From contig CAYPUG010000008.1 of NCBI GenBank assembly GCA_964413905.1, positions 1 to 41,223 of the forward strand: 41,223 bases of DNA, written 5' to 3'. The notes beneath the pieces are model-generated. The model saw only the letters and a program-made list of their open reading frames with translations. It did no database searches and was not told the DNA's origin. This document shows positions 34,851 to 41,223 of the stretch, one piece after another (positions within the stretch are counted from its first letter, which is position 1; each line of letters opens with the position of its first letter). Both the position numbers and the translations under genes were made by a program. Origin of the DNA: CAYPUG01 sp964413905. GTDB taxonomy: Bacteria > Chloroflexota > Anaerolineae > JAADDB01.

Positions 34851-35504
34851 TCAATATCCCCCGACCCCTTTGTCGTAGGGAGCATCCAACAGCACGACGC
34901 CCAACAGGTTGGCCTTCACGCGGGCCAGGCGTTCTTTGGCCGCGATCGCGTGTTGGCGTTTAGTGTGGCCGGCCCGCAACACAAGCAACACCCCATCCAT
35001 GCGTGGCGCTAAAATCGCGGCGTCCGCGACGGCGAGGACGGGAGGGGTGTTCACCAGCACCATGTCGAAACGCCGGCGAAGTTCCTGCCAGATACCCAGG
35101 AGCCGTTTAGAGTCCAACACATCGGCAGGGCTAACCGGCTTCTCCCCCGCGGGGAGCACGTACAAGCCGGGCACATCGGTTTCATAAAAGGGTGGAGAAG
35201 TGAACGGCTCCTCCGATTTCACCATATTCGTCAATCCCCGGTCGTTAGGCACCTGAAAAATCTCGTGCAACCGAGGATGCCGCAAATCCGCGTCAATCAC
35301 CAATACGGTCCGCTCGGTTTGGGCCACGGTCACGGCCAGGTTGGCGACCGTGGTCGCGGTATCCTCTTCCGCGCTGGGTGCAGTAAAAAGCACGGTGTGA
35401 ATCGATCCGTTTTGGCCGGCAAATTCCAAATTCGTTCGCAATGAGCGGTACGCTTCCGACACCGGTGATTGCGGATCCGTCAACGTGATTAAATTCAACG
35501 TCAT
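34851..35504 (-). CDS. CpsD/CapB-like ATPase with degenerate Walker motifs
   Basis: ATG 35504 after GGGAGG. The 217-residue protein aligns with bacterial tyrosine kinases (CpsD/CapB/Wzc cytoplasmic domain): SEAYRSLRTNLEFA at the N-terminus, Walker A' VLVIDADLRHP (68-77), NDRGLTNM, PAGEKPVSPADVL and DAAILAPRMDGVLLVLRAGHT. However, the Walker A position reads APSAEEDTATT (42-52), lacking the GKS/T lysine, and Walker B reads VLVNTPPV with Asn152 instead of Asp. There is no Tyr cluster at the C-terminus, only GVGGY. It pairs with the Wzz-like gene just upstream, so it probably acts in polysaccharide assembly, perhaps as a non-catalytic or altered regulator. Confidence 0.82.
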   Translation of the reverse strand: MTLNLITLTDPQSPVSEAYRSLRTNLEFAGQNGSIHTVLFTAPSAEEDTATTVANLAVTVAQTERTVLVIDADLRHPRLHEIFQVPNDRGLTNMVKSEEPFTSPPFYETDVPGLYVLPAGEKPVSPADVLDSKRLLGIWQELRRRFDMVLVNTPPVLAVADAAILAPRMDGVLLVLRAGHTKRQHAIAAKERLARVKANLLGVVLLDAPYDKGVGGY

Positions 35505-35543
35505 TATGTGGGCCTCCCTTCCGGATAACTCACCAACGCCGTA

Positions 35544-36197
35544 TCATGCCGGCGGAATAGTGCCGAGCACCTCCAACCCCAACGTGCGTTCCACGATTTC
35601 CGGCGTACGCAAAATGTCCGATTCGATCCACTCCAAAAATAAAACCACAATAACGCCCAAGAGCACACCGAGGACCCCCCCGGCAAACATGTTCAATTTA
35701 GGCTTCGGGCGCACCTTGGGCACATAACGCACATGCTCGCGAATGGAGACGTCCACCCGATCCTCACGGCGCTGTTTCTGATTCCACTGTTCCCGGTTAA
35801 TGCGAAAGACCTCCGCCGTGGTTTCCGCGATGATGCGGGCCACTTCAGGATCACGGTTTTCAACGTCAATGCGAATCGTGAAGTTCGACTCGTCCGGATC
35901 CACCTTCATGTGGGCCAACAATTGGTCTGGTTCCATATCCAGTTGGGCTCGGTCGATGACCTTTTGGGCAATGTTCGCGCTGCGGATGAGAACCTGATAT
36001 GAACGCAACAGGGTTTTCACCGCGTTCACATTCCCCCAATCAATGCGGGCCGGTTCCACCCGCACTTGAATACTCGCCCGATACATGGGCTCTTGAAAAA
36101 AGGAAAATACCCCCCCGGCCACGGCCATCAAGATGGCCATGACGATGATAATCCACCCTCGCTTCCGCAAAATAGCCCAATACTCCTTCAGTTCCAC
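35544..36197 (-). CDS. Wzz/chain-length determinant-like membrane protein
   Basis: GTG start at 36197 with AAGGAG 5 nt upstream. The 217-residue protein has a membrane helix at ~15-33 and another at ~172-190. The loop between them has the Wzz pattern (PMYRASIQVRVEPARIDWG, VENRDPEVARIIAETTAEVFR) and PKVRPKPKLNMFAGGVLG before the second helix. Such proteins act as polysaccharide co-polymerases that control chain length and activate the BY-kinase. Here the kinase-like domain is separate (next gene), as in CapA/CapB systems. A good promoter lies at 36247-36275. Confidence 0.88.
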   Translation of the reverse strand: MELKEYWAILRKRGWIIIVMAILMAVAGGVFSFFQEPMYRASIQVRVEPARIDWGNVNAVKTLLRSYQVLIRSANIAQKVIDRAQLDMEPDQLLAHMKVDPDESNFTIRIDVENRDPEVARIIAETTAEVFRINREQWNQKQRREDRVDVSIREHVRYVPKVRPKPKLNMFAGGVLGVLLGVIVVLFLEWIESDILRTPEIVERTLGLEVLGTIPPA

Positions 36198-36246
36198 GGC
36201 AACTCCTTTCTTGCCTTGACGTTACGGTTCGTCTCCAAGCAAATCC

Positions 36247-36275
36247 ATTGTACTCACCCTACTCGCCTTTGCCAA
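36247..36275 (-). promoter_or_regulatory. Promoter of the Wzz/rml gene run
   Basis: On the minus strand TTGGCA (36275-36270) and TACAAT (36252-36247) are exactly 17 bp apart, each one mismatch from consensus. The -35 lies inside the 3' end of the Clp1-like gene. The start of transcription should be near 36240, ~43 nt before the GTG. It could drive the leftward run from the Wzz gene through rmlB and beyond. Confidence 0.65.
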
Positions 36276-37194
36276 CCTCGTCCTCTCCGCCGGGGATGTG
36301 ACCCTCGGATAGGGAGTGACGAAGTACCCGATGATCACGAAAGTCATCATCCAGGAAAATCGACCCTACCCGGATGACGTCCACACGCTCCAACGTGCGC
36401 AACGGTGTCCACACCCGGAGGTGGGTCTCGGCCACTTCCCGTATAATGCCCAAAGCCACCAGGAAGCCGCCCCGGTCCAAAAACCCAATAAGTCGCCCGG
36501 TGCTTAATCGCGTTTCTCCTAATACAGGAACACGTGAGAGGGGAACCACCATTTCCTGGGCCCGTTGAAAGTACAATCGGAAGCGATACTGACGCCATGC
36601 GATGCGTGATTCCCGGCTGCGCGGGCGGGCCGAGGAAGAGACCGGCAATTCGATTAAGCGAAAACGGTGACTACGACGCCAAGGAGCGATAAGCGGTTCC
36701 AATTCATCTTCGCGCTGGATCGCGACCACCACGTGGGGGCGTATCAAGTCAAACTGTGCCCACTTTAAGGCCACCCCACCTACGGATGGATGGACCATGC
36801 CTGTGGTGTCCACCAAAATACACTTCGCCCCCCACTTTCGTGCCCGCTCCACCAGACGGAACGCGCCGATCACCGTCGGCAGCATGTGGCCTCGTGGGGA
36901 TACCGAGCCGACAAACCAGCGGGCCAAACGGCCGCGCGGGGGAAAACGGTGGGGCTGCTCTGGAGATGCAAGTCGCAATGTCTGGGTAGTCGGTGGCCCA
37001 AGAATGGATTGGCCGACATCCGCGTCAACCAGTGCCACCGCTCCCCCATGTGCGATCCGCTGCCATACATAGCGCACCAATGTTGTCTTCCCCGTATCCA
37101 CAGCCCCCACCACCAAAATGACGCCGAGCAAGGTCTCCCACGGGATTTGAGCCCACGTAACCGGCACATCAATTGCGGATATAGTGAATGACAT
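36259..37194 (-). CDS. Clp1/Grc3-like polynucleotide 5'-hydroxyl kinase family protein
   Basis: Two ATGs lie 6 nt apart (37200 and 37194). AAAAGGG abuts the first but is properly spaced for the second, so I chose 37194; 37200 remains possible. The ~311-residue protein has Walker A GAVDTGKTTL (Lys ~36) and the family-specific DADVGQSILGPPTT, then FVGSVSPRGH and VDTTGMVHPSVGGVALKW. This arrangement marks the Clp1/Grc3/Nol9 polynucleotide kinase group, which phosphorylates RNA or DNA 5'-OH ends and also occurs in archaea and some bacteria. A beta-rich C-terminal part (~200-295) follows. Its substrate is not known. It borders the candidate replication origin. Confidence 0.82.
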   Translation of the reverse strand: MSFTISAIDVPVTWAQIPWETLLGVILVVGAVDTGKTTLVRYVWQRIAHGGAVALVDADVGQSILGPPTTQTLRLASPEQPHRFPPRGRLARWFVGSVSPRGHMLPTVIGAFRLVERARKWGAKCILVDTTGMVHPSVGGVALKWAQFDLIRPHVVVAIQREDELEPLIAPWRRSHRFRLIELPVSSSARPRSRESRIAWRQYRFRLYFQRAQEMVVPLSRVPVLGETRLSTGRLIGFLDRGGFLVALGIIREVAETHLRVWTPLRTLERVDVIRVGSIFLDDDFRDHRVLRHSLSEGHIPGGEDEVGKGE

Positions 37195-37824
37195 AGCCAT
37201 CCCTTTTCCCGACGCGAACGTTTAGGTGGACATCGTCGTGGATAAATTTGCAGATAACCTCGGGAAAACCCCTGCATATCTTGTGGATAATCCACAATCC
37301 ATGTGGAAAAACGACTATCCCCACTCGAGGTCTCACAAAAACCCTTCCACCCAACATATAGGGTTTTGATCCCATCCGCACTCCCATATATCCCAAGGCT
37401 GAGTAAGCGTATAGTCAAACTCCTACCATACCTTCCAAATATCTTTCCTTACTTATCCACAGTCAAACCGAGTTATCCACATCTTCCTGTGGATAACTCG
37501 ATAACCATCCCTCCCCATTGCGTCCTATATCTATCCCTTACCATAACTCCAACCCCCATATTTAGCACCTCCGCATCCACAAACCGTCCTCCTTCCCAAA
37601 TTATCCACAAATCCCCCTCCCCTATGATGACGACTATATATAAGGATAAGAAGCATATGGGATATCCACATCATCTTCTCTCAATGTACCCTCTGACAAA
37701 CGCCAAAGTCCCGCCTTATACCAAGATGAAAACGAGAAAACGAACACCGCATGAATTCCCCTTTCCCGTTTGTACCCAGGCGATAAATTGCAACGATTGG
37801 TCCAGTGGACGAACAATGTGAACT
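37195..37824. other. oriC: Candidate replication origin (oriC) with DnaA boxes
   Basis: This 630-bp gap contains five perfect DnaA boxes (TTATCCACA or complement): 37282-37290 (-), 37453-37461 (+), 37473-37481 (+), 37488-37496 (-) and 37601-37609 (+). One-mismatch boxes lie at 37237-37245 (-), 37288-37296 (+), 37302-37310 (-) and 37662-37670 (+). AT-rich tracts follow, notably ACTATATATAAGGATAAG (37633-37650), a possible unwinding element. The plus strand is very pyrimidine-rich. An open frame at 37303-37821 (+) has no protein-like features. No dnaA is visible on either side (the Clp1-like gene to the left, trmB to the right), so the origin would be separated from dnaA. The box density is far above chance. 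Confidence 0.75.
37469..37500. repeat. Inverted DnaA-box pair
   Basis: CGAGTTATCCACA and its exact complement TGTGGATAACTCG flank a 6-bp centre. Each arm contains a perfect DnaA box plus four extra bases. A smaller palindrome, TTGTGGATAATCCACAA (37281-37297), contains one perfect and one near-perfect overlapping box. Confidence 0.8.
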
Positions 37825-38568
37825 TCATCGTCGCCGATAAAATCGTTTAAAAATGGGAATATTACGTTCCACACACCATTGTTGACGCATGGTTAGTGTC
37901 GCGGTACGGAAACGTTCCTCTAAGTCCGGATTGTGAGGCAGAAGCAAGGGGTGTTCGGCCACCAGCCGGTCCACAAATTCCGGATATCCCACCACGTCGG
38001 TTTCGAAACGAATAATGCCCCCAGACTTCAATTTACGCGCCAGCACGTCGATGAACCAGGGGCTGAAGATACGCTTCGCTTGGTGCTTAGGTCGCCACCA
38101 AGGATCGGGCATGAGAATGTGGAATACTTCAATACTCTCGTCGGGCACAACCTCGGGAATAGTCACCCTCGCATCGTCGTCACTGACCCACAGGTTCATC
38201 AGCCCACGTTTTGTCAACTTCCGATATATCTTGTTCGCGTACTTCCAGCGCACTTCAAAGGCGAGAAAGTGGCGGTCTGGATGATGTTGAGCCCAATCCA
38301 CAATAAAATGTCCACTTCCCGCGCCGATCTCGATCTCCGCCGGGGCCTCGGTCAAGAATGTCACCAACCGTTGACGATGTTCTTCCGAGGATTGTCCCAA
38401 ACGAAACCAAGGAGCCGGTTCCTCCGGTATGGGATGCACCCAACGGGGACGGCGGCGAGGATCCCCGCCGATTAACCCCTTCCCCTCCTTCTGCGCTTCC
38501 CACACCTTTCGCAAACGCGCCTCATCAATCTCCAGCACGCCCTTTCCGCGTCGTATTTCCCGTCCCAT
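37825..38568 (-). CDS. trmB: tRNA (guanine-N7-)-methyltransferase
   Basis: ATG 38568 after GAGGGGC. The 247-residue protein has the SAM-binding EIGAGSGHF (80-88), FLAFEVRWKYANKIYRK, NLWVSDDDA and the diagnostic MPDPWWRPKHQAKRI (153-167), which aligns with the FPDPWPKKRHHKRR of TrmB. It methylates G46 in the tRNA variable loop. An N-terminal extension (~50 residues) precedes the core. It lies 13 bp after the stop of the small lipoprotein gene and probably shares its promoter. Confidence 0.95.
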   Translation of the reverse strand: MGREIRRGKGVLEIDEARLRKVWEAQKEGKGLIGGDPRRRPRWVHPIPEEPAPWFRLGQSSEEHRQRLVTFLTEAPAEIEIGAGSGHFIVDWAQHHPDRHFLAFEVRWKYANKIYRKLTKRGLMNLWVSDDDARVTIPEVVPDESIEVFHILMPDPWWRPKHQAKRIFSPWFIDVLARKLKSGGIIRFETDVVGYPEFVDRLVAEHPLLLPHNPDLEERFRTATLTMRQQWCVERNIPIFKRFYRRR

Positions 38569-38581
38569 GCGTTTGCCCCTC

Positions 38582-39076
38582 TCATTCGTTGTTATAGACC
38601 AATTTCAGCAATTTCCACGTTCCGTGCTCCTTGCGCAATTCCCATCGGTCTCCCCCGGGTGCGACCTCCTGCCCGATGCGGGTGGTACTTGTCACCACAG
38701 CCCTCCCCCCCTCTATGTGGACGGCCACATCCGGGTGCTCGACGAGGCCAGGGTTACCCGGGAAGACCAGATGAACGTATCGTTGGTAAATGGCCGTTTT
38801 TCCCGACCATACAATGTCATCTGTTGGATCGTCAGGCGTATGACGCGCATCGCGGACTTCTCCCTCTTCCGCCCATAATGACATGAGAAGCTCGATGTCC
38901 TGCGTCTGCACGCCACGGGCCTCCGCGTTGAGCACGGCTCGGATGGCCGCTTCATCCGGTAGGCCCCAGCCGACCGGCGTGGGCGTCGGTGTACCCGAGG
39001 GCAGATTGGCCCCCCTACAGCCGGCCAGGGCCAAGATGATCAGGCCCAGCAGAACGAAGATGCGTTGCCGATGCAT
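38582..39076 (-). CDS. Small lipoprotein with NTF2/SnoaL-like domain
   Basis: ATG 39076 with GGGAG 9 nt upstream; the in-frame extension upstream is not protein-like. The 164-residue product begins MHRQRIFVLLGLIILALAGC, a lipoprotein signal with Cys20 in the lipobox, then a short Pro/Thr spacer. The rest (~40-164) has the pattern of a cone-shaped NTF2/SnoaL domain: EAAIRAVLNAEARGVQTQDIELLMSLWAEEGEV at the start, and a beta-rich end WELRKEHGTWKLLKL. These domains bind small ligands or act as enzymes; no function is assigned. It is divergent from def. Confidence 0.75.
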   Translation of the reverse strand: MHRQRIFVLLGLIILALAGCRGANLPSGTPTPTPVGWGLPDEAAIRAVLNAEARGVQTQDIELLMSLWAEEGEVRDARHTPDDPTDDIVWSGKTAIYQRYVHLVFPGNPGLVEHPDVAVHIEGGRAVVTSTTRIGQEVAPGGDRWELRKEHGTWKLLKLVYNNE

Positions 39077-39113
39077 GGAATAGACTCCCTCTTTGACGGG
39101 TTCCTTTATGCGC

Positions 39114-39141
39114 GTTATACTACATGGAGATAGGCTCGCAA
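39114..39141 (-). promoter_or_regulatory. Promoter of the lipoprotein-trmB pair
   Basis: On the minus strand TTGCGA (39141-39136) and TATAAC (39119-39114) are 16 bp apart, about 38 nt before the lipoprotein start. Confidence 0.5.
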
Positions 39142-39211
39142 AGCAAACTTGTGTTGTCATCACATAATACATGGATGAAACTCTGCGAATGGGGGGGCGG
39201 TATCTGTGCAG

Positions 39212-39310
39212 ATGGCTCCATTCGGGCACATAGAGTTCCCTAACGGAACCGCCATTTCTCTCAGATGGATGCCTGACGGAGCAGAAGTCTCCTGGCGGAT
39301 TGTGGGGTGA
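39212..39310 (+). CDS. Possible 32-residue microprotein
   Basis: A short frame, starting MAPFGHIEFPNG and ending SWRIVG, lies in the 268-bp gap before def. A G-rich GGGGGGGCGG sits ~11 nt upstream as a poor ribosome site. Codon use is plausible but length is too short to judge. It may be chance. Confidence 0.2.
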   Translation: MAPFGHIEFPNGTAISLRWMPDGAEVSWRIVG

Positions 39311-39344
39311 TATTCGTTTGCAACACGGTGAGGAAGGTCAAACG

Positions 39345-39929
39345 ATGAGTCTCTTACGCGTTGTCACCGTCTTCGATCAAGATAGTGCGGTTTTGCGTCA
39401 AAAGGCCCGCAAGATCAAACGCTTCGGGCCGGAATTGGCCAAATTGGCCCAGGATATGTTGGAAACTATGCACGCGTCCAACGGCATTGGTTTGGCAGCC
39501 CCGCAGGTTGGCCTGTCCATCCGCCTCTTCGTCGTTGAGATTCCCCAAGAAGAGGGCAATCCACAGAGCGGTAAGCCTTACGTCTTCGTCAACCCGAAGA
39601 TCATCCGCAAAAGCCATGAAGAAGTCCTGGGCGAAGAAGGGTGTCTGTCCATCCCGGGTATTTACGGGGATGTGTGGCGGGCGGCAGAAGTGATCGTGCG
39701 AGCCCAGGATCCTTACGGTAAGGAGTTCAAAATGCGGGCTCGAGATCTTCTGGCCCGTGTGATTCTGCACGAATACGATCATTTAGAGGGTATTCTGTTC
39801 ATCGATTACATCGGTGACCCTGCTCAGCTACGACAATATGTAGAAAAGGACGGTGAACTCGTAGCCCAACCGGCTCGTTTCCCCGCCCACCTCATTCGCC
39901 CTAGGCGTGAGCCGGTGCCGGTGCGCTGA
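39345..39929 (+). CDS. def: Peptide deformylase
   Basis: ATG 39345 after AGGAAGG. The 194-residue protein contains the three deformylase motifs: GIGLAAPQ (47-54), EGCLSIP with metal ligand Cys100, and HEYDH with His142, Glu143 and His146. It removes the formyl group from nascent N-terminal methionine at the ribosome. Residues after ~165 form a short basic C-terminal tail. No fmt gene is beside it. A terminator hairpin starts at its stop codon. Confidence 0.97.
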   Translation: MSLLRVVTVFDQDSAVLRQKARKIKRFGPELAKLAQDMLETMHASNGIGLAAPQVGLSIRLFVVEIPQEEGNPQSGKPYVFVNPKIIRKSHEEVLGEEGCLSIPGIYGDVWRAAEVIVRAQDPYGKEFKMRARDLLARVILHEYDHLEGILFIDYIGDPAQLRQYVEKDGELVAQPARFPAHLIRPRREPVPVR

Positions 39930-39978
39930 TGTATCGGTCCATCATGCCTGTTCGGCCGGTGGGCCGATACATCGCGTT
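39928..39978 (+). terminator. Terminator of def
   Basis: GATGTATCGGTCC (39928-39940) pairs with GGGCCGATACATC (39961-39973), 13 bp with one G-U, starting inside the stop codon. It is followed by GCGTTTTGTT, a T-rich run. It probably ends def transcription before the zinc-binding gene. Confidence 0.7.
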
Positions 39979-40013
39979 TTGTTCGCCGATCTGCATTGTC
40001 GGTTCAATATGGT

Positions 40014-40493
40014 ATGGACAAAGAGGCGTGTTGGATTTGTGGAAAACCCGCGGTTACAACGTGCCGTCAATGTGGACAACCGGTTTGTGCCGAGCACCTG
40101 AAACCCATTCCTGAACCGTATGTCCACATCTTTGGGCCGGACGCGTGCGAACGTTGCGTGGAGAAAACGTTAGACGACATTGCCCGCATGGAAAAGCACC
40201 GGCAGCGGCGTCAGGTGAAAGCCGTGCGCGACCCCGATGTCGAGGAACGAACCTGTGCTTTTGATGGGCGGGTGTTCAACGTTGTCCTCCCCAGGTGTAA
40301 TGTGTGTGGCCGCCGTTTCTGTCCGGAACATGGTGTTCGATATCGACGCAAACTCCCCATTGGAAGTCCGGAAGGCTTCACATCTACGTATTATTGGGAG
40401 TACGAGAATCGGTGCCAAGATCACCCCCTTCGATTCTGGCGGTTGCGCAAATGGGAAAAGATCGAGCGTTGGGAAGATCTTGAAGAGACATAG
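40014..40493 (+). CDS. Zinc-binding B-box-like protein
   Basis: I chose ATG 40014; the longer frame starts with TTG at 39996, and no strong ribosome site is visible for either. The 159-residue protein has two Cys/His clusters. The first (CWICGKPAVTTCRQCGQPVCAEH, then ACERC) resembles a B-box zinc finger. The second (TCAFDG...RCNVCGRRFCPEHG...CQDH) repeats the pattern. A basic helical segment (RMEKHRQRRQ) separates them. It likely binds two or more zinc ions and partners another protein or nucleic acid. It lies 13 bp before the SNF2-type gene, probably in the same operon. Confidence 0.65.
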   Translation: MDKEACWICGKPAVTTCRQCGQPVCAEHLKPIPEPYVHIFGPDACERCVEKTLDDIARMEKHRQRRQVKAVRDPDVEERTCAFDGRVFNVVLPRCNVCGRRFCPEHGVRYRRKLPIGSPEGFTSTYYWEYENRCQDHPLRFWRLRKWEKIERWEDLEET

Positions 40494-40506
40494 ATAGCAG
40501 AGGAGC

Positions 40507-41223
40507 ATGTTTGTTTTACACGGAACATGGTTTGAGGATACATTCTACATCTGGGGGGAACACTATCGCCCTGAAGTGCGTCGTCGCGGTCGTCCGGCCG
40601 AACCGCGACCAGACCGGCCCCTAAAACATCCCTACGCGGCCACCACAGATATCTTGTTGCGAATCTTACAGAAAGTTATCGGCCGTTCCTTCCCCGAGCC
40701 TCGAGAAAGCCGTTTACACATATTACTCCCCTCGGACGCCCGAATGCCTGCTCCGTCCAAGGAACTCGGCCACGCGCCCGGAAATTCTGTTCAACCCGAC
40801 CGTTTGGGCCTGTGGTGGGTTCCCGCGTTGGCCTGGTCACCGGAGCCGTCTTTAGACGTGCTCCTCTCCATCCCGTTGCACCTTATCGGCCCGCGGCCCG
40901 GCATTCTCCTGGGCACGGATCTCCGCTACTGGGCCCACGTAGCCTACCTTCTGTTGAACATCATTGCCGGCCAATATTACGTGCCTTTCGTCGAGCCGGA
41001 GGGAGAACACTTGCATGCCCAATGGCGTCCTTGGCTGGAAGGGGAAGCCGTCTTCCGGCAATTTACCGCGTTCATCCAGGCTATGCCGCCGGTGTGCCGG
41101 GCCGCTCGACGCCCTCACGGGACCTGGACAGAACCTTCAGCCAGGGCCCTGTTGACACAGGTGCTCACCACCTGGCTCGATCGGGTGTTGCGCTCGTGGA
41201 GCATGCAGGCACAAATATTCCCA
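40507..41223 (+). CDS. HelZ-type SNF2 family helicase, N-terminal part
   Basis: ATG 40507 after AGAGGAG; the frame stays open to the window end, so the gene is incomplete (239 residues seen). The start FVLHGTWFEDTFYIWGE and the segments LKHPYAATTDILL, LWWVPALAWSPEP, QWRPWLEGEAVF and AMPPVCRAARR match the N-terminal non-catalytic domain of SNF2-type proteins such as mycobacterial HelZ, as I recall that sequence. The SNF2 ATPase motifs would lie beyond the window. These proteins are thought to translocate on nucleic acid; the biological role is not settled. Confidence 0.8.
   Translation, partial: MFVLHGTWFEDTFYIWGEHYRPEVRRRGRPAEPRPDRPLKHPYAATTDILLRILQKVIGRSFPEPRESRLHILLPSDARMPAPSKELGHAPGNSVQPDRLGLWWVPALAWSPEPSLDVLLSIPLHLIGPRPGILLGTDLRYWAHVAYLLLNIIAGQYYVPFVEPEGEHLHAQWRPWLEGEAVFRQFTAFIQAMPPVCRAARRPHGTWTEPSARALLTQVLTTWLDRVLRSWSMQAQIFP

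Noticed and set aside
37610..37650. A DnaA-trio element next to the last perfect DnaA box
   Set aside because: ATGATGACGAC looks repetitive but does not follow the TAG-type triplet repeat on either strand, so I do not claim it.
37303..37821. A 172-codon open frame on the plus strand in the DnaA-box region
   Set aside because: The translation is Pro/Ser/Thr/Tyr-rich without a domain pattern, its start overlaps a DnaA box, and no ribosome site is present. The open frame follows from the pyrimidine-rich strand.

Overview
The window looks like a chromosomal stretch from a bacterium of the Chloroflexota, probably a thermophilic or Anaerolineae-like lineage. This is inferred from the gene families together: PTPS-related and GT39 GT-C membrane proteins, a DUF3048 lipoprotein, an AAA_32-type Lon-like protease, a bacterial Clp1/Grc3-like kinase, coenzyme F420 ligase CofE, a StrD-type RmlA and a HelZ-type SNF2 protein. 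Genes are tightly packed with good Shine-Dalgarno sites and frequent GTG starts. I see no rRNA, tRNA, CRISPR array, insertion sequence or prophage.

Layout. 1-5542 (+): the end of an SPFH-domain protein, a large GT-C-like membrane protein, a TauE/SafE permease, an alpha/beta hydrolase and an EEP-fold phosphohydrolase. 5548-8161 (-): a FabH-type synthase and a DUF3048 lipoprotein. 8404-11235 (+): a GT39 glycosyltransferase and a PLP aminotransferase. 11305-14908 (-): rny, recX and recA. 15130-18159 (-): a probable operon of an ECF-type sigma factor, a DegV fatty-acid-binding protein, a small membrane protein that may be the anti-sigma factor, and a second FabH. 18310-19083 (+): cofE. 19107-22632 (-): gyrA and a lipid kinase. 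22957-27679 (+): ridA, a four-domain S1 protein and clpC, the last closed by a strong terminator. 27775-36197 (-): a long run starting with a Wzz-like protein, a CpsD-like ATPase, rmlA, an unknown gene and rmlB, followed by the Lon-like protease, a small membrane protein and homoserine dehydrogenase. 36259-37194 (-): a Clp1-like kinase. 37825-39076 (-): trmB and a small lipoprotein. 39345-41223 (+): def, a zinc-binding protein and the start of a HelZ-type SNF2 gene.

The most striking non-coding segment is 37195-37824. It holds five perfect DnaA boxes plus several one-mismatch boxes, inverted pairs and an AT-rich stretch, and no convincing gene. I read it as a candidate chromosomal replication origin (oriC) that does not sit next to dnaA. 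Most genes to its left run leftward, and the def cluster to its right runs rightward, which fits forks leaving this point.

Other points of interest: a sigma/DegV/FabH operon that could be a lipid-homeostasis regulon; a CpsD-like protein with eroded Walker A and B motifs; an unrecognised gene placed between rmlA and rmlB; a 34-bp perfect palindrome at the start of the GT-C gene; a nine-G tract in the lipid kinase; and an alanine at the main quinolone-resistance position of GyrA.
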